From the NCBI GenBank assembly GCA_050260095.1, contig JBLNBQ010000180.1:1-62895 (forward strand): a stretch of 62,895 nt of DNA, written 5' to 3'. The notes below the pieces were generated by a model, which was given only the letters and a program-made list of their open reading frames with translations, was not told the DNA's origin and did no database searches. The DNA is from JBLNBQ01 sp050260095 (GTDB lineage Bacteria; Bacillota; UBA5301; DYFA01). Shown in pieces: positions 16,292 through 25,275 of the stretch (position 1 is its first letter; every line of letters starts with the position of its first letter). The position numbers and the translations under genes were made by a program.

Positions 16292-18283
16292 CGGGGAAAA
16301 GCCCGCTCCCGCCTGGGCCGGTGCGAAGGCGCCATGGCGCCGCAGGGCCAGGAGGGAGTGCACGTACATGGCGTGCGACCAGCCGAGCGGGATGATCCAG
16401 AGCGGGCAGTTGTTTTGACCGCACACCTGTTCGGGCAGAAGATCGAGGACAGTCCGGTGTTCGGCCGCCCAGGCTAGGCGTTGCCTCGCCTTTTCCGTCT
16501 GCCCGAGCGCCAGTTCGTACAGTCCGAGCCACAGGGTACAGACGACCCAAGGGTTGCCGCCCCGGTAGCCGTCGCCGGTGTAGCGGTGGATGCCGCCCAC
16601 TCGGTCGTTCACGAGGTGCCGGGCGATCTGGTCGGCCGTGGCGACCATCCGCGGGTCGCTGGGGAAGAAGACGCCGAAGGGGACGGAGAGGCCGAGCAGG
16701 CTCGCGTCGAGGCCGCGGTCCCGGCGCTCGGCATAGGCCCGGTAAGGGCCGTGAGGCTCGACCTGGCAGACCTCTTCGTTGTTCCCCCGCCGGTGCAGGT
16801 ATTCGCCGAAGCCGATCCGGCGCAGGACGCCCCGGAGGAACCGCTGGTCGGGCGGGTACCATAGCTCGGTCTCGATCGCCGTCTTCACCCGCGCGGCCGC
16901 CTGCTCGTAACGCTCGGCGCGGGGCAAGTCGGCCACCTCCCGGGCCAGGTACGCCGCGGCCACCAGCCCGCCGTAGTAGGCGGCGGAAGTGTAGGCCGAC
17001 TCCTCGGTCCGCTCCTCCCACAGGTCGATGCTGGGGCCGGCCAGACCCGTGTGGGGATCGAGGTGCCGGACCAGGAAGTCGGCGGCGCGGGAGAGCGTGG
17101 GCCAGAGTTCGTGCAGGAAGGCGCGGTTCCGGGTCAAAGCGAAGTGGTGCAGCGCCCCAAAGACGATGCCGGCGGTTTCGTCGCCCTGCAGAAGCCCCCA
17201 CGAGGGGGCGAGGCTCCCGTCGGAATAGTAGCGCTGGTACCAGGAACCGTCGGGCTCCTGGGTCCGCTGTGACCAGCGGTAGAACGCGGCCGCCTCCGCC
17301 GGATGCCCGGCTTCCGTGAAGGCCGTGGCCACCCAGACCGCGTCCCGGGGCCAGCAGTAACCGTAGCCGCCCGAACCGACGAACCACGGGTCGGTCTCCG
17401 GGGCGGCGATGATCCCGCCGTGCTCGGCGTCGCTGAGCAGTTTCATCACGATGAGCGAGCGGCGGAAAACCCTGTCGAGTAGGGGGTCGCCGCTCGGGTG
17501 CCGCTCGCCGCGGGCCAGCCACTGCTCCCAGAACCGGGCGGTCTCGGCATTCAGAGCCTCCGCCCCCTCCCGCCGCGCCTCTTCCAGCTCGGCCAGGGCG
17601 GTTCGCCGGTCGCGGGCGAACGACCAGAAGACGTTCAGTTCCACGGCCTCCCCCTCGCCGACCCGGCCCAGGGAACTGGCGAGGCAGGCGTCGACCTCCC
17701 CCATCTCGACCCCGCGCCCCTCCAGATGCCCGTCGCCCGCGTCGAGCAGGGCGGAGCCCGGAGTGTTGCGGCGCCCGCAGGTGAACCCGGTGACCGGGCG
17801 GTCGAGCCCGACGGCGCACACGGTATCCTGGCGGAAGTAGACGAGCGCGCTGGCGCCGGGATGGAAGTAGCATGAGTTGAGGTGCGCCGCGCCCCCCAGG
17901 GTGAAGGCGCCATAATGGAGGAAGACGAGGTCGGCCAGGGCCGGCCCCCGGTTGACCACCCGGAGGCGGCGGACCAGGAGCGAGCGCCCGGGCACGCAGA
18001 AATCGACGCAGTCATAGGAGAACCCGGCCTCGGGATGGCGTCCGGCGGTGTGCAGGACGGCGTTGTCGCCCTGATACCGCTGCTGGTGCTGCCAACCGTA
18101 GCCGGAGAGCCACAGCGGCTCCCCCCACCGTCCCGGCGCGAAGAGCCCGAGCAGCGCCTGGCCCACCTGCTGGTCCCGGTCGATGTCGGGCCAGTACAGG
18201 TGGTGAAGCTCCCCGCGCCGGTCGAGCGTGGCCAGCAGGCGCGCGTTGCCGATGATTGCGTCGATGACCAGCGGTTTTTCCAT
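16274..18283 (-). CDS. Glycoside hydrolase family 15 (glucoamylase/trehalase-like)
   Basis: The 669-residue cytoplasmic protein (no signal peptide) has an N-terminal beta-sandwich (about 1-250) and a C-terminal (alpha/alpha)6 barrel. Barrel motifs include GGYGYCWPRDAVWVA, which carries the family's substrate-binding Arg-Asp, IDLWEERTEESAYTSA with a candidate catalytic Glu, and GNPWVVCTLWLGLYELA near the end. GH15 enzymes release glucose from alpha-glucans, or cleave trehalose or isomaltose-type sugars. The spore-former context would fit storage glycogen or trehalose use, but the specificity cannot be told. The ATG at 18283 has only a weak AGGAT upstream. Confidence 0.88.
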   Translation of the reverse strand: MEKPLVIDAIIGNARLLATLDRRGELHHLYWPDIDRDQQVGQALLGLFAPGRWGEPLWLSGYGWQHQQRYQGDNAVLHTAGRHPEAGFSYDCVDFCVPGRSLLVRRLRVVNRGPALADLVFLHYGAFTLGGAAHLNSCYFHPGASALVYFRQDTVCAVGLDRPVTGFTCGRRNTPGSALLDAGDGHLEGRGVEMGEVDACLASSLGRVGEGEAVELNVFWSFARDRRTALAELEEARREGAEALNAETARFWEQWLARGERHPSGDPLLDRVFRRSLIVMKLLSDAEHGGIIAAPETDPWFVGSGGYGYCWPRDAVWVATAFTEAGHPAEAAAFYRWSQRTQEPDGSWYQRYYSDGSLAPSWGLLQGDETAGIVFGALHHFALTRNRAFLHELWPTLSRAADFLVRHLDPHTGLAGPSIDLWEERTEESAYTSAAYYGGLVAAAYLAREVADLPRAERYEQAAARVKTAIETELWYPPDQRFLRGVLRRIGFGEYLHRRGNNEEVCQVEPHGPYRAYAERRDRGLDASLLGLSVPFGVFFPSDPRMVATADQIARHLVNDRVGGIHRYTGDGYRGGNPWVVCTLWLGLYELALGQTEKARQRLAWAAEHRTVLDLLPEQVCGQNNCPLWIIPLGWSHAMYVHSLLALRRHGAFAPAQAGAGFSPLAGTR

Positions 18284-18335
18284 CGATCCTAGGATGCGTC
18301 CCCGCCGGATGCGGCCCCCCGGGAATTGGCCCCTT

Positions 18336-18764
18336 TTAAGCCATCCGCTCCCCGTTCAGCTCGATCTCGTAGGTGATGGCGGCCGTCTTGTTCAGCACGT
18401 TCCCCACCGTGCAGTACTTGTCCAGCGAAAGATCGATGGCCCGGCGGACCTTCTCCAGCTCCAGGCCCTCGCCGGCCACGCGATAGAGCAGGCGGATCGC
18501 CGTGAAGACCTTGGGATGCTCGTCGGCCCGGTCCGCCTCTACCGCGATCTCCAGACTCCGCAGCGGCTGCTGCATCTTGGCGAGGATCGAGACCACGTCC
18601 ATCCCGGTGCAGCCGCCCAGCCCCATCAGGACCAGTTCCGTAGGGCGCGGGGCCTGCCCATCGCCGCCGCTGGCCGCGGAGGCGTCCATCCCGACTTCGT
18701 GACCCTCGCTGGAATGACCGGTGAAAGCCATCCGCTGCTTCCACTCGACTCTGATCGGATCCAT
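18336..18764 (-). CDS. OsmC/Ohr-family peroxide-protective protein
   Basis: The 142-residue protein matches the OsmC fold: GMDASAASGGDGQAPRPTELVLMGLGGCTGMDVVSIL contains the first conserved Cys, and YCTVGNVLNKTA contains the second. These two thiols reduce organic hydroperoxides in the family. The ATG at 18764 has a strong GGAGGG site; the frame upstream is non-coding-like. It stands between the GH15 gene and the germination pair on the same strand, but a terminator at 18850-18882 separates it from ypeB, so it is probably its own unit. Confidence 0.88.
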   Translation of the reverse strand: MDPIRVEWKQRMAFTGHSSEGHEVGMDASAASGGDGQAPRPTELVLMGLGGCTGMDVVSILAKMQQPLRSLEIAVEADRADEHPKVFTAIRLLYRVAGEGLELEKVRRAIDLSLDKYCTVGNVLNKTAAITYEIELNGERMA

Positions 18765-18849
18765 CAGTATCCCTCCTGCCTCAAGGCGCGGGGCGCCTCT
18801 GTGACGCTCATTCTTCGCCGCGCCCTTTCGCCAACCTCCCCAGCCGGCG

Positions 18850-18882
18850 AAATAAGAAGGGCACCGGGCCGCCCCGGTGCCC
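18850..18882 (-). terminator. Intrinsic terminator after ypeB
   Basis: On the minus strand a GC-rich stem (arms 18872-18882 and 18859-18868) is followed by CTTCTTATTT. It lies about 20 bases after the ypeB stop and ends the sleB-ypeB transcript. Confidence 0.75.
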
Positions 18883-18901
18883 CCGGAAGACAAGCGGCCC
18901 C

Positions 18902-20269
18902 TCACATCGTCAGTTTCCCCTGCGGGGTGCTCACGATCTTGAGGATCCGCTCCTCGCGGCCGGTCTTGGCGTTCACGTAAACGTAGTACGGCTCGTTGTC
19001 CTGGGTGCACTTGAACTCCCAGGCGAGCGATTCTTCGCCCGCCACCTCCCGCGGGATCACCGTGAGCTGGGTGCCCTGCACCGTGAGCCCGTCCTTCAGC
19101 TTGGCCCGGGCCTGCTCGGCCGTGATGGTCGGAGTCAGATCGGCTTTGCTGCGGGTATGGTGATTGGTCAGGTACTGCAGGGCGTCGAAGCTCAAGACCT
19201 CGCCGCGGTCGAGGGCGACGGCCACCTTGACCATGTCAGGATAGATCAGCACGTTGTTCTCCACGGCCACGTAGGGGAAGGTCACGACGCCGCCCACCGT
19301 CTGGGCGTAGGATTCCCGCAGTTCCGGCAGGTCCAGCTTGCGGAGGAAGTCCCGGGCGGCCCGCGCGGCGTCGGCGGAACTCAGCCGCGGCGGTCCCGGC
19401 GGGCGGGTGTTCACCGCCCAGACGACGTGGCCGCCCTTCTGCGAGACGTCGGCCGCCATCCGCGGCAGATCCCCGCCGGTCGGGACCAGGTCGAAACCGT
19501 AGGCCACCAGCCGGCCCCGGGTCATCCCCTTGAACCGGGCGCGGTAACGGGCGGGGTCGGGCGTCAGGCGCAGCGCCCGGCGGGCCGCCTCGGCCTGGCT
19601 GACGTTCGATCCGGTGAGCCCCCGCGGCGAGAGCTTGTCGATCCGGTCGGAGAACGGGCCGTCGTACTGCAGCGTCGGGTAGTCGGCCATCGCCCGGTCG
19701 ACGCTCTTGAAGTTGTCGGTGACGGCGTTGCCCCCGGGGCTATCGCTCTGGCCCACCCGCCGCGGGTTAGGCGTCCGGTTGGTCAGCCAGTTGTAGTTGC
19801 CGGCGGCCGCCATCCGCTGCAAGCCGTGCAGTTCTTTGCCGAGCGCCACCGCCTGCCGGCGCAGCCGGGTCATGGTGGCCAAGTCTCCGTCGGTCATCTT
19901 CTGGCCGCCGGCCCGCTTGCGGGCCATCACGTAGGAGAAGTCGCCGACCTGGGTCAGGAACTTGCTGGTGCGCATGAAGGCGCCGCTGCGCACGGGCAGC
20001 CGTGAGAGCGCCGCCTTGCCCAGGTTGGACTGCCGCCACACGTCGGTCAACTGGTTTAGAATCTGATCGCTGCTGCTGGCGACCGTCCCCTTGCCGAGCC
20101 TGACCTCGACGGCGTCGACGTAGCTGACCAGGTCCAGGAAGGCCGCGTTATAGGTCGCGTTCAGGCGATTGGAGATGTAGTCGGCCCGGCGCCGCTCAGT
20201 GTTCCCCCACCAGATGGCCGTCAAGGCCACGATCGTGAGGAACCCGACGGCCACTTTCCAGGTGCGCAA
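18902..20269 (-). CDS. ypeB: Germination protein YpeB
   Basis: YpeB is a spore inner-membrane protein needed for the stability and activity of the cortex-lytic enzyme SleB. The 455-residue protein has an N-terminal membrane anchor (VAVGFLTIVALTAIWWG), a helical region with the family stretch ALSRLPVRSGAFMRTSKFLTQVGDFSY, and C-terminal PepSY-type repeats (about 215-450) ending in YVYVNAKTGREERILKI. It starts at a TTG with AAGGAGG 6 bases upstream and follows sleB after 15 bases, the usual gene order in spore formers. This is one of the strongest signs that the organism makes endospores. Confidence 0.93.
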   Translation of the reverse strand: MRTWKVAVGFLTIVALTAIWWGNTERRRADYISNRLNATYNAAFLDLVSYVDAVEVRLGKGTVASSSDQILNQLTDVWRQSNLGKAALSRLPVRSGAFMRTSKFLTQVGDFSYVMARKRAGGQKMTDGDLATMTRLRRQAVALGKELHGLQRMAAAGNYNWLTNRTPNPRRVGQSDSPGGNAVTDNFKSVDRAMADYPTLQYDGPFSDRIDKLSPRGLTGSNVSQAEAARRALRLTPDPARYRARFKGMTRGRLVAYGFDLVPTGGDLPRMAADVSQKGGHVVWAVNTRPPGPPRLSSADAARAARDFLRKLDLPELRESYAQTVGGVVTFPYVAVENNVLIYPDMVKVAVALDRGEVLSFDALQYLTNHHTRSKADLTPTITAEQARAKLKDGLTVQGTQLTVIPREVAGEESLAWEFKCTQDNEPYYVYVNAKTGREERILKIVSTPQGKLTM

Positions 20270-20284
20270 GAGAATCCTCCTTCC

Positions 20285-20761
20285 TCACAGGGCGAAGACG
20301 TGGTTGCCGATCTGGCGAATGATCGTGCGGGACCAGATCCACGGGCTCACGGGTTTCGACGGGTTCCAGAAGAAGGTGCAGCCGTACGTGGGATCCCAGC
20401 CGCTGACTGCGTCGATGGCGGCCCGCCGCTCCGTCCAACTCGGTTCACGCTGCCAGATCAGACCGACCTCCACCGACTCGAACGCCCAGGGCTGGTAGAT
20501 CACCCCGGCGATCGTCCCTGGGAAAGAGGGGTTCTTGGTCCGGTTGAGCACCACCGCCCCGACGCCCACCTGCCCTTCGTAGGGTTCCCCCTGCGCCTCG
20601 GCGGCGATCAGCCGGGCCAACAGGTCGATGTTGGCCCCGGCGTCGGGCTGCGCCCGGACGTAGGTCCAGTACTGGAACTGAGGGATCAGGTAGTTCTCGG
20701 TCACCACACAACCGACGAATGCGAGCACCATGAGCAACAACAGGACAAGGGAACGGCGCAT
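20285..20761 (-). CDS. sleB: Spore cortex-lytic cell-wall hydrolase SleB-type
   Basis: The 158-residue protein carries the SleB catalytic domain: ARLIAAEAQGEPYEGQVGVGAVVLNR with the catalytic Glu, then FPGTIAGVIYQP and a C-terminal IGNHVFAL. It is a lytic transglycosylase for spore cortex. It lacks the N-terminal peptidoglycan-binding domain of Bacillus SleB; instead a hydrophobic segment ending in VGC (possible lipobox) anchors or exports it. The ATG at 20761 lies 7 bases after AGGAGG. Pairing with ypeB directly downstream supports a germination role rather than general wall turnover. Confidence 0.9.
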   Translation of the reverse strand: MRRSLVLLLLMVLAFVGCVVTENYLIPQFQYWTYVRAQPDAGANIDLLARLIAAEAQGEPYEGQVGVGAVVLNRTKNPSFPGTIAGVIYQPWAFESVEVGLIWQREPSWTERRAAIDAVSGWDPTYGCTFFWNPSKPVSPWIWSRTIIRQIGNHVFAL

Positions 20762-20896
20762 GGTCAAACCTCCTGTTAGCTCCCGTTATGGACGGGCAGA
20801 CCTAGTTTGCATCACCGTCCCGGTATCCATCCGCCGACCCAGACTGCGCATAAACCTCCGCGGGCGGGAGGACATTAGCAGCGGAGGTGACCTTGT

Positions 20897-21106
20897 TTGC
20901 CGAAGGTTAGGTGTTCGGTGGACAGCTGCCATTACTGGGAGAAGAGCAATTACTGCACCGCGGACGAAGTCGAGGTCAGGCGGGACAACGAGCTCGGGAG
21001 TGCGGCCGGGGGCGCCCGGATGGAGATCGGCACCATGGCCGGCAACGCCGAAACCTCGGCGAGTACCGCCTGCAAGACCTTCAAGCCCAAGGCGGGCAAG
21101 TCGTGA
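20897..21106 (+). CDS. DUF1540 small Cys-rich protein
   Basis: This 69-residue protein has the DUF1540 pattern: VRCSVDSCHYWEKSNYCTADEVEV gives C-x4-C-x8-C, and a fourth Cys lies in ACKTFKP. Such proteins are common in spore formers and probably bind a metal through the four Cys; their role is not known. The TTG start follows GGAGGTGAC. It is divergent from sleB (135 bases apart), and a hairpin at 21146-21170 follows it. Confidence 0.85.
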   Translation: MPKVRCSVDSCHYWEKSNYCTADEVEVRRDNELGSAAGGARMEIGTMAGNAETSASTACKTFKPKAGKS

Positions 21107-21145
21107 GCGAAACCCTGGACTGCAAGGCAGAGACGGACATGAAGC

Positions 21146-21170
21146 AGCGGAGCGCGTGAGGCGCTCCGCT
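21146..21170 (+). terminator. Probable terminator after the DUF1540 gene
   Basis: A perfect 10-bp stem (AGCGGAGCGC with its complement, 5-base loop) is followed by CTTTGCTGCTG. The T-run is poor, so termination may be incomplete. Confidence 0.5.
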
Positions 21171-21240
21171 CTTTGCTGCTGCTATCGACCGTCGCATTCT
21201 CGGCCTAACCGGCGTTCTGTCGCCAATTCGCCCCCGGGCC

Positions 21241-21672
21241 TCACTGGCTGAAGTACCGCCGGATGAGCCCGTCGAGCGACTGGGCGTGGCGCGCCTCGTC
21301 GCGGGCCGCCTCGTCGTAGACGTCGTGGATCGCGTCGAGGTTGTTCTGGCTGGCTTTGCCCGCCCACTCGGCCTTGCTTTTGCAGGAAGCCTGCTCCTCC
21401 TTGACCAGGCGCCGCAGGTTCTCGGCCGTGCTGTTGTCGATCCGACCGTTCAGTTCGGCGAAGCGGGCGGCGTGCCAGGCCTCATCCCAGGCGATCTTCT
21501 CCAAGGCCAAGGCGACCTCCGGGTAACCTTCGCGCTCCGCCTGGCGGGCGCAGGCCAGGTAGTGGGCGACCTCCATCCCTTCCCCCTTGTAGCTGTCGTC
21601 CACGGGCTGTTCGAGCGGGGTCGCCCGGGCCACCCCGAGCTTTTCCTGCCGGGCCAGATCCAGACCGGTCAT
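21241..21672 (-). CDS. Rubrerythrin-like ferritin-fold peroxidase
   Basis: The 143-residue protein has the four-helix di-iron pattern: EVAHYLACARQAEREGYPEVA with the first Glu, then KIAWDEAWHAARF (ExxH-like), and near the end VYDEAARDEARHAQSLDG (second ExxH). There is no C-terminal rubredoxin-like Cys4 domain, so it is the short form. It would reduce hydrogen peroxide in an anaerobe. A GTG at 21684 with AAGGAGG is an alternative start; the ATG at 21672 has GGAGG 5 bases upstream. It is the last gene of the cytochrome cluster, on the same strand and 80 bases after the twelve-haem gene. Confidence 0.85.
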   Translation of the reverse strand: MTGLDLARQEKLGVARATPLEQPVDDSYKGEGMEVAHYLACARQAEREGYPEVALALEKIAWDEAWHAARFAELNGRIDNSTAENLRRLVKEEQASCKSKAEWAGKASQNNLDAIHDVYDEAARDEARHAQSLDGLIRRYFSQ

Positions 21673-21752
21673 CGTTGCCTCCACGCATGCTGCCTCCTTC
21701 ACAGGGGTATTCTCCGCCGGCGGCCCGGGAGGTATGCGGACGGCGCCCCAGG

Positions 21753-23594
21753 TCAGAGGGTGTGGCAGCTCGTGACGCAGTCGGCCTTCTGCCAGTTGCC
21801 CGAGCCCGGCAGGTACGGCTGGCCCAGTGCGTCCCGGGCAAAGGCGATCTTCGACCCGGCGTTGTACGGGTACGGATCGGTCCGTTCCACCAGCATGGCC
21901 CGGTTCTTGTAGCCGTGGGGCACCCCGGCGTGACAACTGGTGCAGGCGACCTGGTGGTACGGGGCGCCGTGTAGGCTGGTACCTCCCGGACTGCGAAAGC
22001 CGGTGTTGCTGCCCAGCCCGTCGAGGTAGAGGGCCGGATCGTGGCACTTGAAGCAGAGATGCCCGCTTGTTCCCGGGCTCCCGGTGGGCGCCGAGGCGGC
22101 GGGCGCGGACGCCCCTTGATGTACCCAGGGAGCTTTCAGGATAAAGGGATTCTCCGAGCCATGCGGTCCAGACGGACCGTTCCCCGCAGCGCCGTGACAA
22201 TCGCAGCAGCTGAGAACAGTCTCCCAGCTCCACGCCTTGCCGGTTCGGTCCGACCCACAGAACGCACCCGGCCACATCAAGTCGCGATGGGCGTGCCCAC
22301 TCACCACGGCGTGCAAGCCCCCGTTGTTTGGATTGAACGCCACAGCGGGGCTGGTCTGAGGTGAGGCGGAAAGTCCATCAAGGGTACGGCGAGAGGGCGA
22401 AACCGGCGGATTCAGCCCATAACTATAGCCCGAGTGACACTTGAAGCAAAGCTGGTATTCGAAAGAGATGGAGTTGCTCTCGACACAGGAGGGCTCCGAC
22501 CAGGGAAGTCCCAAGTACTGGACGCTCACTCCGCTCGCCCCCTGCAGCGCGCCGAACACACCCGGAGCTGCCGGGTGAGACTGCGCTGCGACATGTGGGT
22601 TATGGCAATCCACGCACTCGGAGTGGCGATCCAGGCTCGGCACAGAACGCCTGGTTTCACGGGGATCGTGCGGAGCAAGGCCCAGTTCATGACGGGCTGG
22701 CATGGCCTGAGCCGCCGCGATGTTGGTGCCGCACTCTCCGTTATGGCAGACCAGACAGCCATCGGAACCCACTTCCCGCCCGAGCCGCTCGGGTTGGCGC
22801 GCTTGGTGCGGTTTATGGCAACTGAGGCACGCGGCCTGCGCCACCGTGCTGAAGGAAGGGCGCAAGCCCAAACTGGCGGGGATCGGCCGCTCAGAAGCCA
22901 AGGCGTGCCCGCTGCGGTCCCAGCCCGCCACGACGTGGCAGGTTATGCACAGCGTCCCCCCGTAAGTCCCGGTCCGGTCGACCGGTCGCTTGACCAGGAA
23001 CGGTTCAAATTCGGGATCATGGGGCGAGTGACAGGTCGTGCACTGGACCCGCCCCGCCTCATCCAGCCGGACCGGATCTCCAGGCTGGGGCGGTCGGAGT
23101 CCTGGCTTGGCTGCGGGAAAAGGTCTGCTCACCGGATGATCATCGCGGAGGTCCGTTTCAAGTCGGGCGTGGCCCGGTGGAACAGCGCCCCGCACATCGA
23201 CATTCGCCATGTTCCGATAGCCGTTACAGAGCTCACCCAAGGCGACCGTACCGTCATGACAACTGAGGCAAAGGGTGGAAACCCCATTGGGTTGCTCGGG
23301 CGGGGAGGCCACCGTGCTGCTCTGATAGACTTCGTAGTACTGAGAGCTGAGCTTGTGACTGAACAGGTAAGCCTCCTGATTTGCGTGATGTGGAACATGA
23401 CAAAACACGCAGACCTGCGTCTCCGTGTAGGAAGTGATGGGCCCCATCCCTCCGACCGAAAAGTCGTGTTTCGAGCCGCGAATGGTTCCCGCTGACATCG
23501 TCGGGCAGCTGAATCCTGCAAGCGCCGCGGTCAGAGCGGCCACGGTCGCGAGCCGCATCAGGTGACAGGCGGGTCGAGTGCAGAAGGACTCCAT
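21753..23594 (-). CDS. Twelve-haem secreted c-type cytochrome
   Basis: The 613-residue protein has a signal peptide (MRLATVAALTAALAG within the first 30 residues), eleven CxxCH motifs and a terminal CxxxCH (CVTSCH, three residues from the end). It begins with GSKHDFS and VCVFCHVPHHA, the same module as the tetra- and five-haem proteins of the cluster. It continues with 'paired CXXCH' segments such as CTTCHSPHDPEFEPFL and CLSCHKPHQARQPERL. Its size and high haem count would suit a surface-exposed terminal reductase or long electron wire. The ATG at 23594 is 25 bases after the previous stop; the binding site is weak (GAGTGGA), so the exact start is uncertain. Confidence 0.88.
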   Translation of the reverse strand: MESFCTRPACHLMRLATVAALTAALAGFSCPTMSAGTIRGSKHDFSVGGMGPITSYTETQVCVFCHVPHHANQEAYLFSHKLSSQYYEVYQSSTVASPPEQPNGVSTLCLSCHDGTVALGELCNGYRNMANVDVRGAVPPGHARLETDLRDDHPVSRPFPAAKPGLRPPQPGDPVRLDEAGRVQCTTCHSPHDPEFEPFLVKRPVDRTGTYGGTLCITCHVVAGWDRSGHALASERPIPASLGLRPSFSTVAQAACLSCHKPHQARQPERLGREVGSDGCLVCHNGECGTNIAAAQAMPARHELGLAPHDPRETRRSVPSLDRHSECVDCHNPHVAAQSHPAAPGVFGALQGASGVSVQYLGLPWSEPSCVESNSISFEYQLCFKCHSGYSYGLNPPVSPSRRTLDGLSASPQTSPAVAFNPNNGGLHAVVSGHAHRDLMWPGAFCGSDRTGKAWSWETVLSCCDCHGAAGNGPSGPHGSENPFILKAPWVHQGASAPAASAPTGSPGTSGHLCFKCHDPALYLDGLGSNTGFRSPGGTSLHGAPYHQVACTSCHAGVPHGYKNRAMLVERTDPYPYNAGSKIAFARDALGQPYLPGSGNWQKADCVTSCHTL

Positions 23595-23619
23595 TCCACT
23601 CTCACACTCCCATGGAGGA

Positions 23620-24444
23620 TTAGTCCCTCCGATAGTCGAGACGGCGGTGACAACCACAAAGGCATCCACCGCCGGTGGGAGTCTCCGTGAACACGATGGG
23701 CAACTCCCACTGGCCGAAGGTCACGCGCCTTCGAATGAGGTGGGGCTGCTCCGAACCATGGGCCTCGTGACATACCCAACATGAGCGACCTTTGTTCGGG
23801 TCATTCACGTGGAAGTAGTGGTCACTCTTTCGCCCGTTCCGAAAGTTGGTCGCGTCTTTTGTTTCGGATGCCACAACCAAAGCCTCGGGATGACACTTGA
23901 AGCATAGCGCGAAGCGCCGGCTCGTGAAGGGGGCGTAGAACCGGCTGTCGAAGGGAGCCTTCAGCAGTTGTCGGTACGGCGAGTTGTGCGCTTCATGGCA
24001 AGCGGTGCACTTCCCTTCGGCGACGGGTCGATGGACAGAGTTCCGGGTCATCTGCTGGGCAATCTTCGGGTGGCACTTGGTGCATAAAACCCCTTGCGGT
24101 TGCTTCAGCAAGGCCGGGTAGGCTGATTCATGTGGGTCGTGGCAGGTGGAGCACGGCTGCTCCCGCACCACCTGATGCCTCACCCCGACCGCCATCTGAT
24201 CCTGAAGGTCGCGGTGACAAAAGAAGCACAGCTCCCGTTCAGGCGCGGCCAAGCCATGGGGGCGTGCGGCATCGTGCGCCACATGGCAGACATCGCAACG
24301 GCCGGCAGAATACGGCCCGTGCCTGAAGGTCCCTCCGTTCTGATTCGCTGCGGGCGCCCCTGCCGCTTCGGCCCGCCCCAAGGCCAGTAGCGCCAAGAGA
24401 GTGAGCCAAAGGGGGAACCGGCGGAGGCAGGCCACTGATCCCAC
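23620..24444 (-). CDS. Eight-haem periplasmic c-type cytochrome, MtrA/DmsE-like
   Basis: The 274-residue protein has a signal peptide (RRFPLWLTLLALLALGRAEA), seven CxxCH motifs and one CxxxCH (CLCGCH) near the C-terminus. The spacing and wording of the repeats (LCTKCHPKIAQQM, then SVHRPVAEGKCTACHEAHNSPYRQLLKAP) resemble the DmsE/MtrA family, whose members feed electrons into an outer-membrane porin. The GTG at 24444 lies 7 bases after GGAGGGG; longer versions of the frame have no signal sequence at the N-terminus. It sits 17 bases after the five-haem gene, so it belongs to the same operon. Confidence 0.87.
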   Translation of the reverse strand: MGSVACLRRFPLWLTLLALLALGRAEAAGAPAANQNGGTFRHGPYSAGRCDVCHVAHDAARPHGLAAPERELCFFCHRDLQDQMAVGVRHQVVREQPCSTCHDPHESAYPALLKQPQGVLCTKCHPKIAQQMTRNSVHRPVAEGKCTACHEAHNSPYRQLLKAPFDSRFYAPFTSRRFALCFKCHPEALVVASETKDATNFRNGRKSDHYFHVNDPNKGRSCWVCHEAHGSEQPHLIRRRVTFGQWELPIVFTETPTGGGCLCGCHRRLDYRRD

Positions 24445-24461
24445 CGGAACACCCCTCCAGC

Positions 24462-25259
24462 CTACTTCTTGTGGCAGGTCAGGCAGAGCGCGCTTCCGTC
24501 GTTGGAACAACGGAGAAACGGCCGGAAACCAGGGTCGTGCACGGCGTGACAGGAACCGCACTCGACCTTGTTAGAGTACAGCCGAACCCCGTTTGGCCAG
24601 AGCTCTCGAGCCGGAACCGGCTCAAATCGGTCGGCGTAAGTGGTCGGGTCGGGGTAGTTGACCCCCACCGGGTGGTCATCGGTCAAATCCTGGGTCAGGT
24701 AGTGACCAGAATAGTCCGCCGCGGCACCGATGGGACTCGCGTCGTGGCATGAAACGCCGCAATCCCAGAACGCGTTGTTGCTCTGACTGGCGGCCGCCAT
24801 CTTCCCGTGGAAAGGAACCTCGGTGGGGTACGCCGGGTTCGTCCACCCGCCTGGGTTGGGCCGACCGCCGGGACGACTCATGGGCATTCTGATCACGGAG
24901 TCGACCGCGATCGTGCCGTCATGGCATGATAGACACATCAAGGACGAGTTGCCGGGTGCACTCGGTGCGCTGATCATCGTCCAACTCCGGTAGACCGGGT
25001 AGCTCCCGGGATCGGGAAGGCTGCGGTTCCAGAGCATCGTCACCTGGGTGGATGCGTTGTGGGGAGTGTGGCAGTAGACGCAGACCTGATTATAGTCGTT
25101 ATAGGTGTTCCAGAAGGTCATGCTTGGAGACTGCATGGCATGCGAGAGATCGTGCAGCGAGCCGACGATGGTCGAAGCCTGAGCAACCATTGAACAGGCA
25201 ATGATGATGGTGGACACCACAGTAATCAGATGCAAAGGCAGCCTGTGCTGAGAACGCAA
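24462..25259 (-). CDS. Five-haem c-type cytochrome (SKHD/CxxCHTPHN family)
   Basis: The 265-residue protein has a signal sequence (LITVVSTIIIACSMVAQAS). Mature motifs are GSLHDLS, VCVYCHTPHNA, MCLSCHDGTI, the CxxxCH site CGVSCHDA, then TDDHPVGVNYP, ECGSCHAVHDPGFRPFLR and a terminal LCLTCHKK. Four CxxCH plus one CxxxCH give five predicted haems. It is clearly paralogous to the tetrahaem protein at 28117, into which the extra CxxxCH segment appears inserted. The TTG at 25259 is 8 bases after AGGAGG and 16 bases after the porin stop. Confidence 0.88.
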   Translation of the reverse strand: MRSQHRLPLHLITVVSTIIIACSMVAQASTIVGSLHDLSHAMQSPSMTFWNTYNDYNQVCVYCHTPHNASTQVTMLWNRSLPDPGSYPVYRSWTMISAPSAPGNSSLMCLSCHDGTIAVDSVIRMPMSRPGGRPNPGGWTNPAYPTEVPFHGKMAAASQSNNAFWDCGVSCHDASPIGAAADYSGHYLTQDLTDDHPVGVNYPDPTTYADRFEPVPARELWPNGVRLYSNKVECGSCHAVHDPGFRPFLRCSNDGSALCLTCHKK

Positions 25260-25275
25260 CTGAACCACCTCCTGA

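Noticed and set aside
22434..23495. A 353-codon plus-strand open frame inside the cytochrome cluster
   Set aside because: It is antisense to the twelve-haem cytochrome, whose CxxCH motifs are unambiguous; its own sequence shows no domain.
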